Source: JBEULC01 sp045504435 (GTDB lineage: Bacteria > Pseudomonadota > Alphaproteobacteria > WRAU01 > Hepatincolaceae). From it: a DNA stretch of 64,000 bases. Below are positions 1 to 8,791 of the stretch, piece after piece; within the stretch, counting starts at the first letter, position 1, and every line of letters starts with the position of its first letter. The DNA lies in NCBI GenBank assembly GCA_045504435.1, contig JBEULC010000001.1:186001-250000 (forward strand), in the 5' to 3' direction. A program made the translations under genes and the position numbers. The notes below the pieces were generated by a model, which did not search any database, was not told the DNA's origin, and saw nothing but the letters and a program-made list of their open reading frames with translations.

Positions 1-1032
1 TAAAATATCTGTGATTAAACGAGTAATTAAGCCTATAACACATATAAGGTAAGTGATAGCTAAAATTATAGGATAATCTTTATTTAAAAAAGCTTCATAC
101 CCTAGCAATCCAATGCCGTTTAAAGAAAATATTATTTCTATAAATAATGAACTACCAAACACCATGCCAATAAATATGCTCGGAAAATCTGCAAATAAGA
201 TTATGCTAACATTTTTAATTATAAACCCATATCCTAAAGCTGAATTTTTCATTAAGTGCTTTGCCAGGTAGTTATCTTTGCAAAGAGTAAACTGCGGCTG
301 CCGTAAAAATAGCGCAAACTTATAATAGGTTTGATTAATTTCCTTAAAAAAAGCAGCTTTACTAAGCATAGTGGCAAAAAATAAAGCTGATAGCACATTA
401 GCTAACATCGGTAAAGCCATATGCTTAAAATAATCTAATATTTTTCCTATTAACGATAGATTTTTAAAATTTTCTGATACTAAACCAACCACTTGAAACA
501 TCCTAAAAGGTTTAAAATTAAAGGTAATATAAATTAATAGTAACGACATACAAAATACAGGAATTACATATAAAATCACTAAAAATAATGAAGACATATT
601 ATCAAAAATACTTTGATGATATGCAGCCTTTTTTGCCCCTAATAAAATCGCAATTCCGTAAATAATTAAAGTAGAAAAGAATCCTAAGGATAAAGATACT
701 GGCAACGCTTTTAAAATTAAAGTAACCACTTGCTCACCTAAAAAAAAACTTTCCCCAAAATCAAACAACAAATAATTTTTCAACATGGTAATAAAGCGCA
801 ATCCTAAAGATTGATTTAAACCAAAGTGTTCTTGCAGTTGGGATAAATATGTGGCTTGTAAATCAGGAGTAATTTGCTGAGCACCTAAATTAAAGGCAAA
901 ATTTTCCGTCTCAACCATTACGGTTTCAATAACGCCCACATTTAATAAATTAAGCAAAGCAAAATTAATAAACATAATGCCAATTAAGGTAATCAAAATT
1001 AGCCCTATTCTTACCAAAATATATGTAATCAA
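1..1032 (-). CDS. yejB: ABC transporter permease YejB (3' end beyond window)
   Basis: Inner-membrane permease of the YejABEF importer, which takes up peptides and microcin C in enterobacteria. The translation runs in frame from 1032 to the left edge. It matches YejB along its length: an N-terminal membrane segment, the stretch LPVSLSLGFFSTLIIYGIAI, and near the end SLNGIGLLGYEAFLNKDYP, a hallmark of YejB permeases. About 20 C-terminal residues are missing beyond base 1. The start is taken as TTG at 1032: it follows an AAAGG ribosome site and gives the N-terminus LITYILVRIGLIL, which aligns with the E. coli start. It lies 18 bp downstream of the yejA stop on the same strand, so the two are probably co-transcribed. 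Assignment is confident; the start codon is less so. Confidence 0.88.
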   Translation of the reverse strand, partial: MITYILVRIGLILITLIGIMFINFALLNLLNVGVIETVMVETENFAFNLGAQQITPDLQATYLSQLQEHFGLNQSLGLRFITMLKNYLLFDFGESFFLGEQVVTLILKALPVSLSLGFFSTLIIYGIAILLGAKKAAYHQSIFDNMSSLFLVILYVIPVFCMSLLLIYITFNFKPFRMFQVVGLVSENFKNLSLIGKILDYFKHMALPMLANVLSALFFATMLSKAAFFKEINQTYYKFALFLRQPQFTLCKDNYLAKHLMKNSALGYGFIIKNVSIILFADFPSIFIGMVFGSSLFIEIIFSLNGIGLLGYEAFLNKDYPIILAITYLICVIGLITRLITDIL

Positions 1033-1050
1033 AGTGATAGCCTTTAGTTA

Positions 1051-2892
1051 TTATTTTATTGACCAAATAAATACTTCTAACCCAATGTTATATTTAGAAT
1101 CTTGAGTAATAAAAATATCTGAATAAATATAATGAGATAAAGTCTCACGCTGCAGTGGAATATATATATACTTTTCTTTAATTGTCCCATCTAATAAAGA
1201 TAATAAGCTTTTTAATTCATTCTCACTTTTTTGGGTATTATTAGAGAATTTACTAAATCTAATTTTTTCAATTAATTGATCTACCACTTGATCAGCAAGT
1301 CCTGAAAAATTATAGCTTCCCCTTATATCTTTTTGGTCTGAGCTAAAATAATCATATAATTCATGGGTAGGAGGATGGCTAAATAGGTAGGACTCTTGAA
1401 TAATATCAAACTTAAAATTATTTTTTAAAAGATGATATTGGATATTATTTGCCACTTTTATTCTTACCTTGATACCTAATTTTTCTAAATTTTGGAAAAA
1501 ATCCAAATTCATATCTGCTGCTTGGTTATCTTTAAATAGGAAATTAATTTCTAATACTTGGTTGGTATCCTTATGCTGCCTTTTACCATTTTTAAAATAA
1601 AAGTCTGCTTTTTCTAAAAACTTATCTGCTAAAGCTAGATGTTTTCTAATATCTATATCTGCTACATTTTGGGGCACATAAAAATCATCCTGTGACAAGT
1701 TGAGCTTATCTTGCGTATGAGTTAAAGGATAATGGCCTTGAAAATCCGTATTATCAAACAATCCACTTTGCCTTGGATATGCATTAGCAAAAATCTGATG
1801 ATTAATTTTCTCAAAATCATAAGCATAATATAAAGCCTTCCTTACATTAACATCTTTTAAGGATGGATTACGGGTATTTATAAATAAAGCGTTAAATTTA
1901 GGGATCCGGTTATGGTTAAGCCCTAGTTTAGCTAAGTTATATTTAGCTAGTCTCTTTGGATTATAGTAATTATTCCACTCTTTAATTGAGGACTGTATAA
2001 GGTTAATTTCTCCTTGAAAAAGCAGAGATCTCGCTTGAGAGCTATCTTTAAGATATAAATATTGAATCAGATCAAAATTAAAATACCCTTTACGTACTGG
2101 CAAATGCTTGCCCCAATAATTAGGATCTTTAATAAAAACGATTTTTTTGCCTAATTTGACTTCCAATATTTTATAAGGACCGCTTCCTTTAGGAATATTA
2201 CCTTTGGTATTATCTTTAGCAATAATCGGCATACTTAAAATTCCCGCTAATAGATTTTTGTAATCTCCTAAAATTTTAAAGCTTATTGTGCTATCATTAA
2301 TAATCTTAATATCCTTAATATTAGCAAACGCTGCCTTATAATAAGGAATGCTGTTAAATCTTAAAGTATCAAAAGTGAACTTAACATCATAAGCAGTAAT
2401 TTTAAGATTTTGGTTTTTATCAAAAGTGGAAGTGTTAAGGCTTTGATGCCATCTGGCTTCAGGATTAAGGTAAAAGGTAAGAAGAGTTTCAGTGGTATTT
2501 TGATCATATTGCATGCAGTATTTTTGGGCTAGCAAGGGGTAAAAGGTAGATAAATCATCAAGGGGAGCATACATTAAGCTATCATAATATAAAATAAAAT
2601 AGTCCTTTGGTAATAAACCTACCAAAGCGTAAGGCATAAAAGAGTTAAAACTACCTATAGTGGCCAATTTTAACTCTCCACCTTTTTTAGCAGTGGGATT
2701 GATATAATTAAAGTGTAAAAAATTTTTTTGATATAAGGGCTTACCGGAGCGAGAATAATAGCTAAAGCATTGCTCAGTAACTGCCGGTTTAATTTGGGTG
2801 TGGATTCTCACATTGGCACATAAATTAATAACAATTAAGGTATTAAAACAAATAACAATGAAAAATATTTTTAAAGGTGTTTTTACTTGCAT
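1051..2892 (-). CDS. yejA: Extracellular solute-binding protein, YejA type (SBP family 5)
   Basis: Periplasmic peptide-binding protein that delivers substrate to the YejB permease encoded just downstream. The 613-residue product is of normal length for the family. Residues 1-26 form a hydrophobic signal peptide ending at LCANV. The mature part shows the family-5 pattern: KKGGELKLATIGSFNSF near residue 70, then ITAYDVKFTFDTL near 165, then SLKDVNVRKALYYAYDFEKI near 345. In E. coli the operon imports oligopeptides and microcin C. In an intracellular bacterium the likely substrate is host or periplasmic peptide, which is inference. The gene is divergent from kdsB, with about 100 bp between them. 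Confidence 0.88.
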   Translation of the reverse strand: MQVKTPLKIFFIVICFNTLIVINLCANVRIHTQIKPAVTEQCFSYYSRSGKPLYQKNFLHFNYINPTAKKGGELKLATIGSFNSFMPYALVGLLPKDYFILYYDSLMYAPLDDLSTFYPLLAQKYCMQYDQNTTETLLTFYLNPEARWHQSLNTSTFDKNQNLKITAYDVKFTFDTLRFNSIPYYKAAFANIKDIKIINDSTISFKILGDYKNLLAGILSMPIIAKDNTKGNIPKGSGPYKILEVKLGKKIVFIKDPNYWGKHLPVRKGYFNFDLIQYLYLKDSSQARSLLFQGEINLIQSSIKEWNNYYNPKRLAKYNLAKLGLNHNRIPKFNALFINTRNPSLKDVNVRKALYYAYDFEKINHQIFANAYPRQSGLFDNTDFQGHYPLTHTQDKLNLSQDDFYVPQNVADIDIRKHLALADKFLEKADFYFKNGKRQHKDTNQVLEINFLFKDNQAADMNLDFFQNLEKLGIKVRIKVANNIQYHLLKNNFKFDIIQESYLFSHPPTHELYDYFSSDQKDIRGSYNFSGLADQVVDQLIEKIRFSKFSNNTQKSENELKSLLSLLDGTIKEKYIYIPLQRETLSHYIYSDIFITQDSKYNIGLEVFIWSIK

Positions 2893-2995
2893 AAAATTGC
2901 CTTGATTACCTGACTTTAATTAGTTAATCTATTTTAGCCCCTTTAGGTGACCAAAATTTTAAATTTCAATTTATAGCTAAACTTAAGAGTTTATT

Positions 2996-3784
2996 ATGGT
3001 AATTAATAGATCTGCACAACCCATTATTATTATACCTTCAAGGCTTAGCGCTTCAAGGTTGCCGGGCAAACCTTTAAAAATTATAGCAGGTCTGCCTATG
3101 ATAATCCAGGTAATCAAAAGGGCCCAAGAAGCTAACATTGCTCCGATTTTGGTGGCTGCAGCTGATCAAGAAATCTATGATTGTGTCCTTGATTATAAAA
3201 ATTTTAACCAAGAGAATAATCAGGTTAATGTTTTGCTTACCGACCCAGCTTTACAATCAGGATCTGACCGAATTAATCAAGCTTTACAAATTTTTGATAA
3301 AGAAAAAAATTATAATTTTATTATTAATCTCCAAGGAGATTTACCTACAATTGATCCTAAGCTTATAAAAACTTGTTTGGCTATTTTAGTTAATTATAAT
3401 TTTGATATGTCTACTTTAGCAGCCTTAATTAATAATGAAACAGATAAATCCAATCCCAACATAGTAAAAGTGGTAATTTCCTTAAATGATAAAACTAAGC
3501 CTGCCAAAGCTTTATATTTTACTCGTGCAACTTGTCCTTATGGCGTAGGACCATTATATCATCATATCGGTATTTATGGGTATACCCGTGATTCTTTGGA
3601 GCGCTTTACCGCTTTACCTACTTCACCGCTTGAATTAAGAGAAAGTTTAGAGCAATTACGAGCGTTAGAAAATAATTTTACTATTGGTGTGCAAATTGTA
3701 GATACTATACCTATTGGAGTAGATACTGCTGAGGATTTAGAAAAAGCACATAATTTTATTATCAAATTAACTAAATTTCCTTAA
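2996..3784 (+). CDS. kdsB: 3-deoxy-manno-octulosonate cytidylyltransferase (CMP-KDO synthetase)
   Basis: Activates KDO with CTP for addition to lipid A, so this organism makes at least a KDO-containing lipopolysaccharide. The 262-residue product has the nucleotide-binding signature PSRLSASRLPGKPL at residues 14-27 and ends with the family motif IPIGVDTAEDLEKA. The acidic metal loop usually written QGDEP reads QGDLPTID at about 113-120, a substitution of the Glu. The ATG at 2996 places the first strand (PIIIIPSR) at the usual distance. It is followed by the SRP RNA gene. Function is confident. Confidence 0.92.
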   Translation: MVINRSAQPIIIIPSRLSASRLPGKPLKIIAGLPMIIQVIKRAQEANIAPILVAAADQEIYDCVLDYKNFNQENNQVNVLLTDPALQSGSDRINQALQIFDKEKNYNFIINLQGDLPTIDPKLIKTCLAILVNYNFDMSTLAALINNETDKSNPNIVKVVISLNDKTKPAKALYFTRATCPYGVGPLYHHIGIYGYTRDSLERFTALPTSPLELRESLEQLRALENNFTIGVQIVDTIPIGVDTAEDLEKAHNFIIKLTKFP

Positions 3785-3822
3785 TTTATTTTTAGAAAAA
3801 AATAGGATAATATTTAAAATTA

Positions 3823-3831
3823 TGCTATAAT
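3823..3831 (+). promoter_or_regulatory. Extended -10 promoter of the SRP RNA
   Basis: TGCTATAAT is a perfect extended -10 element (TGn-TATAAT), 7 bp before the predicted 5' end of the SRP RNA. No good -35 box is seen, which an extended -10 does not need. Confidence 0.6.
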
Positions 3832-3837
3832 AAATTT

Positions 3838-3925
3838 GGTAAGTCTGGATAAATGCTTTGCTAAATCGATCAGATCTGAAAGGAAGCAGTCGCCGTGAGG
3901 TTATTTATGTCAGGCTTGCTTTTTA
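3838..3925 (+). ncRNA. ffs: Small signal recognition particle RNA (4.5S-type)
   Basis: RNA component of the signal recognition particle, which binds Ffh. The apical domain is plain: GATCAGATCTGAAAGGAAGCA at 3868-3888 carries the conserved tetraloop and the symmetric and asymmetric internal loops of bacterial SRP RNA. The flanks pair: AAGTCTGGATAAAT near 3841 can base-pair with ATTTATGTCAGGCTT near 3902-3916. A TTTTT run at 3920-3924 follows, consistent with termination. Exact ends are uncertain by a few bases. Confidence 0.85.
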
Positions 3926-4051
3926 TAATCCCCCTATTGTGATTTTTTCTTTTCCCAATTTTTCTCTAATTTCTCAAAGTTTCTACCTGTTTATGTGATT
4001 TCTATTTCAATACCTACTTACAAAAATCAACCTTTAAAAAGCAAAATAATG

Positions 4052-4057
4052 TATAAT
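4052..4057 (+). promoter_or_regulatory. Candidate dnaX -10 box
   Basis: TATAAT lies 49 bp before the dnaX ATG, in an otherwise gene-free gap after the SRP RNA. The -35 region is weak, so this is only a candidate. Confidence 0.3.
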
Positions 4058-4105
4058 ATAAGATAAATAGACTTATCACCAATATTAAACTTTAGAAAAA
4101 TTAGT

Positions 4106-5803
4106 ATGGTTATCCTTGGGCAACCCGCAACCAATTACATTAACTTAGCTAGGAAATATCGTCCGCAAATTATTGCTGATCTTATTGGCCAAGAACCATT
4201 GGTAAAAACTTTAGAAAATGCCTTTAAATTAAATAAAATCGCTCATGCTTTTATGCTTACAGGGGTAAGAGGAGTAGGAAAAACAACTACCGCCCGAATT
4301 ATTGCCAAAGCTTTAAGTTGCACAGGGATAGAAAATGATGGCAATATCACGCTTGCTCCTTGCGGAGTTTGCGATAATTGCAAAGCTATTACTGAAGATC
4401 GCCACTTAGATGTTATTGAAATCGATGCTGCTAGCAAAACTGGTGTAGATGATGTGCGTGAAATTATTGAAAATTCTAAATATCGTCCGATTATGGCTCG
4501 TTATAAAATTTTTATTATCGATGAAGTTCACATGCTTTCTAAAAATGCCTTTAATGCCCTTTTAAAAACTTTGGAAGAGCCGCCTCAACACTTAAAATTT
4601 ATTTTTGCTACCACTGAAATCAAAAAAATTCCTATTACTGTATTGTCTAGGTGCCAAAGATTTGATTTGCGCAGAGTGCAATTACAAACTCTTGCTAAAC
4701 ACCTAACTAATATTTGTAATAAAGAAAATATTAAATTTGATGAGCAAGCAATTTTTTTATTAGCTAAAGCAGGAAATGGCTCAGTAAGAGATTGTCTTTC
4801 TTTATTAGATCAGGCTATCGTTTTTTGTGATTCGCAGTTAACTGAGACAAAAATTATTGAAATGCTTGGCCAAGGAGCGATTGAAGATATTTATAACTTA
4901 TTTTTACATCTAGTAAATAATAATCCAGAACAATCCTTTGCTATTTTAGATCAACAATATAATAAAGGAGTGGATCTTGAGGGGTTAATTGAAGATCTAT
5001 TAGAAGTTTGTCACAATTGTATTTTAATCTCTATGTTAAGCCATAATTTAAAGATTATACATTCTAATATTCAACAATTATCAGAGTTAGAAAAACAAAA
5101 AACTTTGGAAATCACTAAAGTAGCTAATTTAATTTTGTTAAATAAAATTTGGCAGATTTTACTTAGTGGCTTAAAAAACCTTAAGCATTCAAATCAGCAA
5201 ATCCAATTAACGAATATTATAATTACTAATGTTTTATTGGTAAATAATCTTAAAAGCATTAATGATATTCTTAATGATATTAAACATCTAGAAAAATCCT
5301 CTAATTTCAGTGATTCTAAAAAAAATAAAGGAGACCCTGGCCCCCACCCCACTCATCAACTTTCCACAGTTCAACCCTCTACGCTTCCAGATGATAATAT
5401 TTTACCAAAGGAGGTTTTAGTAGTTAATGAATCCCATACTAACGTTAAAAATAATACCCTAATTGCGACTATTGCGGTTACCCCTGCAATAACAACACCT
5501 CCTACCGCTATAAAAAATTTACAAAAAACCGATGATTCTTATGAAGAAATAAATGAAGTATATAATGATCTTGATCATCAAAATTTGGTTCCTGATTCTT
5601 ATCCTTATAATCCCTCCCACGCTACTTATAAGGTAAATGCTTCTAGCCAGATCATAGATTCTTCTCCAAACAAGCCCTTTATATGTGCGTCTGTCAAAGA
5701 GCAACCTAGTATTCAGGAGAAAAGACAAACCGAACAATTAATTAAGAATAAAGTAGCCACTTTATTTCCAACTTCTGATTTTATTGGCTATGTTGAAGAA
5801 TAA
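4106..5803 (+). CDS. dnaX: DNA polymerase III subunit tau (gamma/tau clamp loader)
   Basis: ATPase of the clamp-loader complex that places the sliding clamp during replication. The 565-residue product has Walker A GVRGVGKT at 53-60, a zinc module with C72, C86, C89 and C92, Walker B followed by the sensor stretch DEVHMLSKNAFNALLKTLEE, and the SRC motif LSRCQRFDLRR. The region after about residue 380 is low-complexity and matches the tau-specific part. An A8 run at 5318-5325 (codons 405-407) is followed by TAAAGGAG. If the transcript or ribosome slips into the -1 frame, the next codon is TAA, which would give a 407-residue gamma-like product (inference). Its usual partners ybaB and recR lie about 54 kb downstream rather than next to it. 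Confidence 0.95.
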   Translation: MVILGQPATNYINLARKYRPQIIADLIGQEPLVKTLENAFKLNKIAHAFMLTGVRGVGKTTTARIIAKALSCTGIENDGNITLAPCGVCDNCKAITEDRHLDVIEIDAASKTGVDDVREIIENSKYRPIMARYKIFIIDEVHMLSKNAFNALLKTLEEPPQHLKFIFATTEIKKIPITVLSRCQRFDLRRVQLQTLAKHLTNICNKENIKFDEQAIFLLAKAGNGSVRDCLSLLDQAIVFCDSQLTETKIIEMLGQGAIEDIYNLFLHLVNNNPEQSFAILDQQYNKGVDLEGLIEDLLEVCHNCILISMLSHNLKIIHSNIQQLSELEKQKTLEITKVANLILLNKIWQILLSGLKNLKHSNQQIQLTNIIITNVLLVNNLKSINDILNDIKHLEKSSNFSDSKKNKGDPGPHPTHQLSTVQPSTLPDDNILPKEVLVVNESHTNVKNNTLIATIAVTPAITTPPTAIKNLQKTDDSYEEINEVYNDLDHQNLVPDSYPYNPSHATYKVNASSQIIDSSPNKPFICASVKEQPSIQEKRQTEQLIKNKVATLFPTSDFIGYVEE

Positions 5804-5852
5804 ATAATCTATAATTAGATCAAAAAACTTACCTTTAATCTTAAAAGCCGCC

Positions 5853-6128
5853 ATGAAACTCCTCAATATTTTATTTATAACTTTAATGGGACAACTGATT
5901 CTTACCTGGCCGCTTGCAGCCTCTTCCTTAGCAAAATTTATTGATATTGGCAAAGAGCGTTATATCAATATCAATTATATTATTTATATGCAAGATACCC
6001 AAGGTGGTTGTGAAATAATGATAGATTCTTCTAAACCCCCTGCTATGTCAACTTATTATTTTGAAGTTAGCTGCAGGGATTTTGTCAAACATTACGGACT
6101 TGAGATTATTTCTTCTACTTTTTCATAA
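5853..6128 (+). CDS. Small secreted protein, unknown function
   Basis: I do not recognise this 91-residue protein. Residues 1-24 (MKLLNILFITLMGQLILTWP, then LAAS) look like a Sec signal peptide, leaving a mature part of about 67 residues with two cysteines (in GGCEIM and VSCRDF) that could form a disulfide. It starts 49 bp after dnaX on the same strand and may be read from the same transcript. No promoter or strong ribosome site is visible. It could be a lineage-specific periplasmic protein. Confidence 0.5.
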   Translation: MKLLNILFITLMGQLILTWPLAASSLAKFIDIGKERYININYIIYMQDTQGGCEIMIDSSKPPAMSTYYFEVSCRDFVKHYGLEIISSTFS

Positions 6129-6732
6129 CCCTGATTATAACCAAAATATATAGCAAAAAGTAATTAAAGGGCTCTATGATAATGTATTTGATTACTGCTA
6201 GTAAAAAACCCTTGTATGAGTATTAACTTAACCTTATGATAATAACAACCTCCCTTCACTATCATATAAAATTTTAGTATTATGATACTAGTAATTTCAC
6301 TCTTTGTACTGTCATTAGTACCTTTATCTTATTAATTAACCTCAACTTATACTTTTTCAGATCCCAATGTAAAAGCTAAAGGCACCTACAAGACTTGGAG
6401 GAAAAGGAAATTTTAGCAACTTGCTTCTTTAAAATTATTGATTGTACTTATTTATTAGGGTTGTTAATTGCTTTAGCTTAAGGCAAGTAAAAAATGGATT
6501 TTAAAGGTTAAATATCTGGAAAATAAAAAATTTGATTTTTTGCAACTAGTAATTGTAATTTAATTTTTAATAGATTATATTAAAAATAAGAATATCTAAG
6601 ATTAACAACTAAAAATCAATCTCCCTTACATATAGCAATATATGTATGATCCAAGTTTCTTAGATATTCTTTTTTTTCTTTGACTTCCTCCCTAGCTTTT
6701 ACCTTTTACCTATTTTCTTGACATTTACCCCC
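6129..6732. other. Gene-poor stretch before the plasmid-derived region
   Basis: No open frame of useful length and no RNA gene was recognised here. It is AT-rich, with a small hairpin near 6273-6288 (TAGTAT/ATACTA). It is probably decayed DNA at the edge of the mobile region. Confidence 0.4.
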
Positions 6733-6938
6733 TCATGAAGGTAGAGTATCTTGGTTTTTGTGCTCCATACCTAAACACCATATTTCTATAGTTTCCCCAA
6801 TAGAGGAAGCTCCCCAAGCGTTAATTCCCGCAAGCCCTGCGGTATTTTTATATTTAAAGTTTTCTTACCACTGTTTAATCTGCATACAGAACATAGGGGC
6901 GAACTAGGGTAAAATCTGTCCACCTTTTTGACATGCCT
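6733..6938 (-). pseudogene. tnpB 3' remnant (IS200/IS605)
   Basis: Reads as the C-terminus of a TnpB/OrfB protein: VKKVDRFYPSSPLCSVC, then NSGKKTLNI, then after an internal deletion GLAGINAWGASSIGETIEIW up to a TGA at 6735-6733. The deletion removes the second half of the zinc finger, including the DRDINAAINI part kept in the copy at 22.1 kb. The upstream end joins directly to the broken fic copy near 6940, so this fragment marks a recombination junction. Confidence 0.75.
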
Positions 6939-6944
6939 ACCAGA

Positions 6945-7480
6945 CCCTTGCCATCAATGAAAGGATGAATGCTAACTAGCTTATAATGAGATTCAGCAGC
7001 AAAATCTATGGGATGTAGTATTTTAGTACACAATAACCAATTATCAAATTCTTTCATTAAATAAGGCACTTTAACCTAATTAGGAAAGATAATATTGCTA
7101 CCTAATATCCTTACATTGCTATATCTATAAATGTATCTATATTTATTATTAATATTATCTAAAATAATAGCATGGATATTTAAAATATCTTGTTCTACAA
7201 AAGGGCTTTCGTTGTCTTGTATTAGTTGAAAAAGATAATTAAAAGCTTTGTAATGATTAAGAGCTTCGTGATGCTCATTTATAGACTTCCCACCAACGGT
7301 TATTCCCTTTTCTATAATTAAAGCGGTCTCAATTTCAGTAAGAGTATTGCCCTCTAAGGCATTAGAGTGGTATGTAAATTTTACATTAATGTAATCTAAA
7401 TAGTTTTGCTTATATAGATGCTCTTTATTCAAAAAACCCTTAAGACATCTCTGTTTGTTTTCAAGTTTCGTGTAATCCAT
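6945..7480 (-). pseudogene. Fic-family protein, broken copy 1
   Basis: Near-identical (about 98% by eye) to the N-terminal two-thirds of the fic gene at 38958-39722. Fic enzymes transfer AMP or other phosphate groups to target proteins. It keeps the class II inhibitory motif SNALEG but has a TAT-to-TAG nonsense change after GSNIIFPN (stop at 7078-7076). After HPFIDG the sequence departs into a tnpB fragment, so the catalytic motif HPFIDGNGRTSR is lost. It follows a small open frame and the parAB-like pair on the same strand. Non-functional as written. Confidence 0.85.
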
Positions 7481-7481
7481 T

Positions 7482-7661
7482 TTATTGATCCTGCATTTCT
7501 TTTAGCTGCTCTAAAAGCATCCACAAATAGTTTTTGCTAGGTATGTTTTGATCATCTTCTTTAATATAATTTTCAACTGATTCAATTACAAGTCCTAGCT
7601 CATACTCATTTAGTGTTAAATAGTAGTCGCTATATACTTCTTTCTTAATTAGATCTGCCAG
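7482..7661 (-). CDS. Small protein upstream of fic, possible CTG start
   Basis: A 59-residue frame reads LADLIKKEVYSDYYLTLNEY and continues to EQLKEMQDQ, stopping 1 bp before the fic ATG. It has no ATG near its beginning. The frame opens after a TAA at 7682-7680. A strong AAGGAAGG ribosome site 5-6 bp before a CTG at 7661 suggests a CTG start, or the gene may have lost its start. Its place between parB-like and fic could make it a Fic partner, but it lacks the (S/T)xxxE(G/N) antitoxin motif. Not recognised otherwise. Confidence 0.4.
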   Translation of the reverse strand: MADLIKKEVYSDYYLTLNEYELGLVIESVENYIKEDDQNIPSKNYLWMLLEQLKEMQDQ

Positions 7662-7705
7662 ATTGTCCTTCCTTATTTTTTATTTAAATCTCAAAATTGC
7701 AGCCT

Positions 7706-8005
7706 TTATTTATTTTGGGAGTTAAAATAAGCATCTAAGATGCTATCCATCAAAACACTTGGGTTAACACCATGGTGTTTAGCAAGTTTTTTGAGCTTGG
7801 AAATATTTTCCTCTTTGCCATAGAATGAAAAATTACCCATTTTGTACTTCTTTCTAATTTCAAGCTTAGGGGCAAAAATCTCTTCGGTCTCAATTATCTT
7901 TGATTCTTGACTTCCCTTATTTTGCTTTTTACCTTCTTCTGGAGACTCAAGATAAGGATTAGTATTTATAGGCTTTAAAGTTTTTGATAAATCAATTTTA
8001 GACAT
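7706..8005 (-). CDS. Small ParB-like partition partner
   Basis: A 99-residue protein encoded 4 bp after parA on the same strand, the usual place for a small centromere-binding partner. The N-terminal half is charged and probably flexible. The C-terminal part (KLKKLAKHHGVNPSVLMDSI, then LDAYF) resembles a ribbon-helix-helix fold of the kind found in plasmid partition and antitoxin proteins. The assignment comes from context and that fold resemblance, so it is moderate. Likely DNA target: the AT repeats at 8682-8791 upstream of parA (inference). Confidence 0.55.
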   Translation of the reverse strand: MSKIDLSKTLKPINTNPYLESPEEGKKQNKGSQESKIIETEEIFAPKLEIRKKYKMGNFSFYGKEENISKLKKLAKHHGVNPSVLMDSILDAYFNSQNK

Positions 8006-8009
8006 TTTC

Positions 8010-8651
8010 TTAATTCCCTTCTATCCATATCAATAGTTCTGATATGTATTTATTAAATTCTATAATAGCGGTATTTTTAGCTTCCAATGTTTCAACTATA
8101 GATTTACCTTCAAATATGCTATCTTTATAAGGTTTTCTGTAACATATATAGGAGTTAAAAATACCTATATGCTGCTTGATGAAATATTCTTGTAGTTTCC
8201 TAGCTATGCTTGTAGAGCTACTGTTAACTCCGTTAATAATAATTTTAAAGGGAGTCTTTATTTGGTAGGCACTTATAGCTTCAATAAAAGAAGTGGCGCT
8301 ATTAATATCAAGCCAACTAGACTGCATAGGTAACACAATGTTATTCATAAATATAGTAGCTTTGAGGGCTTCTGCAGACGCATTACCTGCAGTATCTACT
8401 AATACAACATCATAATGGGACAAATTTTTTAGAGCAGTTTTTAAAGCAGAAATTTGAGCACTAGAATAATCTATGTTAGTGCTCACCGATAGGCTTTCTC
8501 TGTGATCCATGAAATTACAGACACTTGCCTGAGGATCTGTATCTAATATAAAAACCTTTTTCCCCATCTGCGACAGAGCAAAAGCTGTATTAATTAAGAA
8601 GGTAGTTTTTCCTACCCCGCCTTTTTGATTTACAAAGCCTATTACTTTCAT
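8010..8651 (-). CDS. parA: ParA-family partition ATPase
   Basis: Deviant Walker A ATPase that segregates plasmids. The 213-residue product has the ParA P-loop KGGVGKTT at residues 10-17, the Walker A' aspartates in FILDTDPQAS and the Walker B stretch VVLVDTAGNASAE. The short length and lack of an N-terminal DNA-binding domain fit the small type Ib/VirC1-like ParA group. It heads a parA-parB-like-small protein-fic run. Upstream lies an array of AAATTTAAATTT repeats that could be the centromere or an operator. The frame is intact, unlike the related remnant at 39.7-40.3 kb. Confidence 0.85.
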   Translation of the reverse strand: MKVIGFVNQKGGVGKTTFLINTAFALSQMGKKVFILDTDPQASVCNFMDHRESLSVSTNIDYSSAQISALKTALKNLSHYDVVLVDTAGNASAEALKATIFMNNIVLPMQSSWLDINSATSFIEAISAYQIKTPFKIIINGVNSSSTSIARKLQEYFIKQHIGIFNSYICYRKPYKDSIFEGKSIVETLEAKNTAIIEFNKYISELLIWIEGN

Positions 8652-8681
8652 TTTAAAATCTTTCTATAATTATTATTTAAT

Positions 8682-8791
8682 AAATTTAAATTTAATTTAT
8701 AATTAATAATATTTAAATTTAAATTATTTGTCAATTTTTTATATAATAATTTAAATTTAAATTTAAATTACAGTTTAAATTTAAATTTAAC
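8682..8791. repeat. AT repeat array upstream of parA (possible parS/operator)
   Basis: Four copies of the self-complementary word AAATTTAAATTT, or its shift TTTAAATTTAAA, start near 8682, 8712, 8750 and 8774, 24-38 bp apart. They lie immediately upstream of parA and reach into the truncated 3' end of tnpB. Position and regular repetition suggest a partition site or parA operator. Simple AT-richness is the alternative. Confidence 0.45.

Noticed and set aside
3138..3368. 76-residue frame inside kdsB
   Set aside because: Out-of-frame shadow of a well-supported gene with no family features.
5762..5953. Minus-strand frame across the dnaX end
   Set aside because: Antisense to dnaX and the small secreted protein, without a start site or domain.
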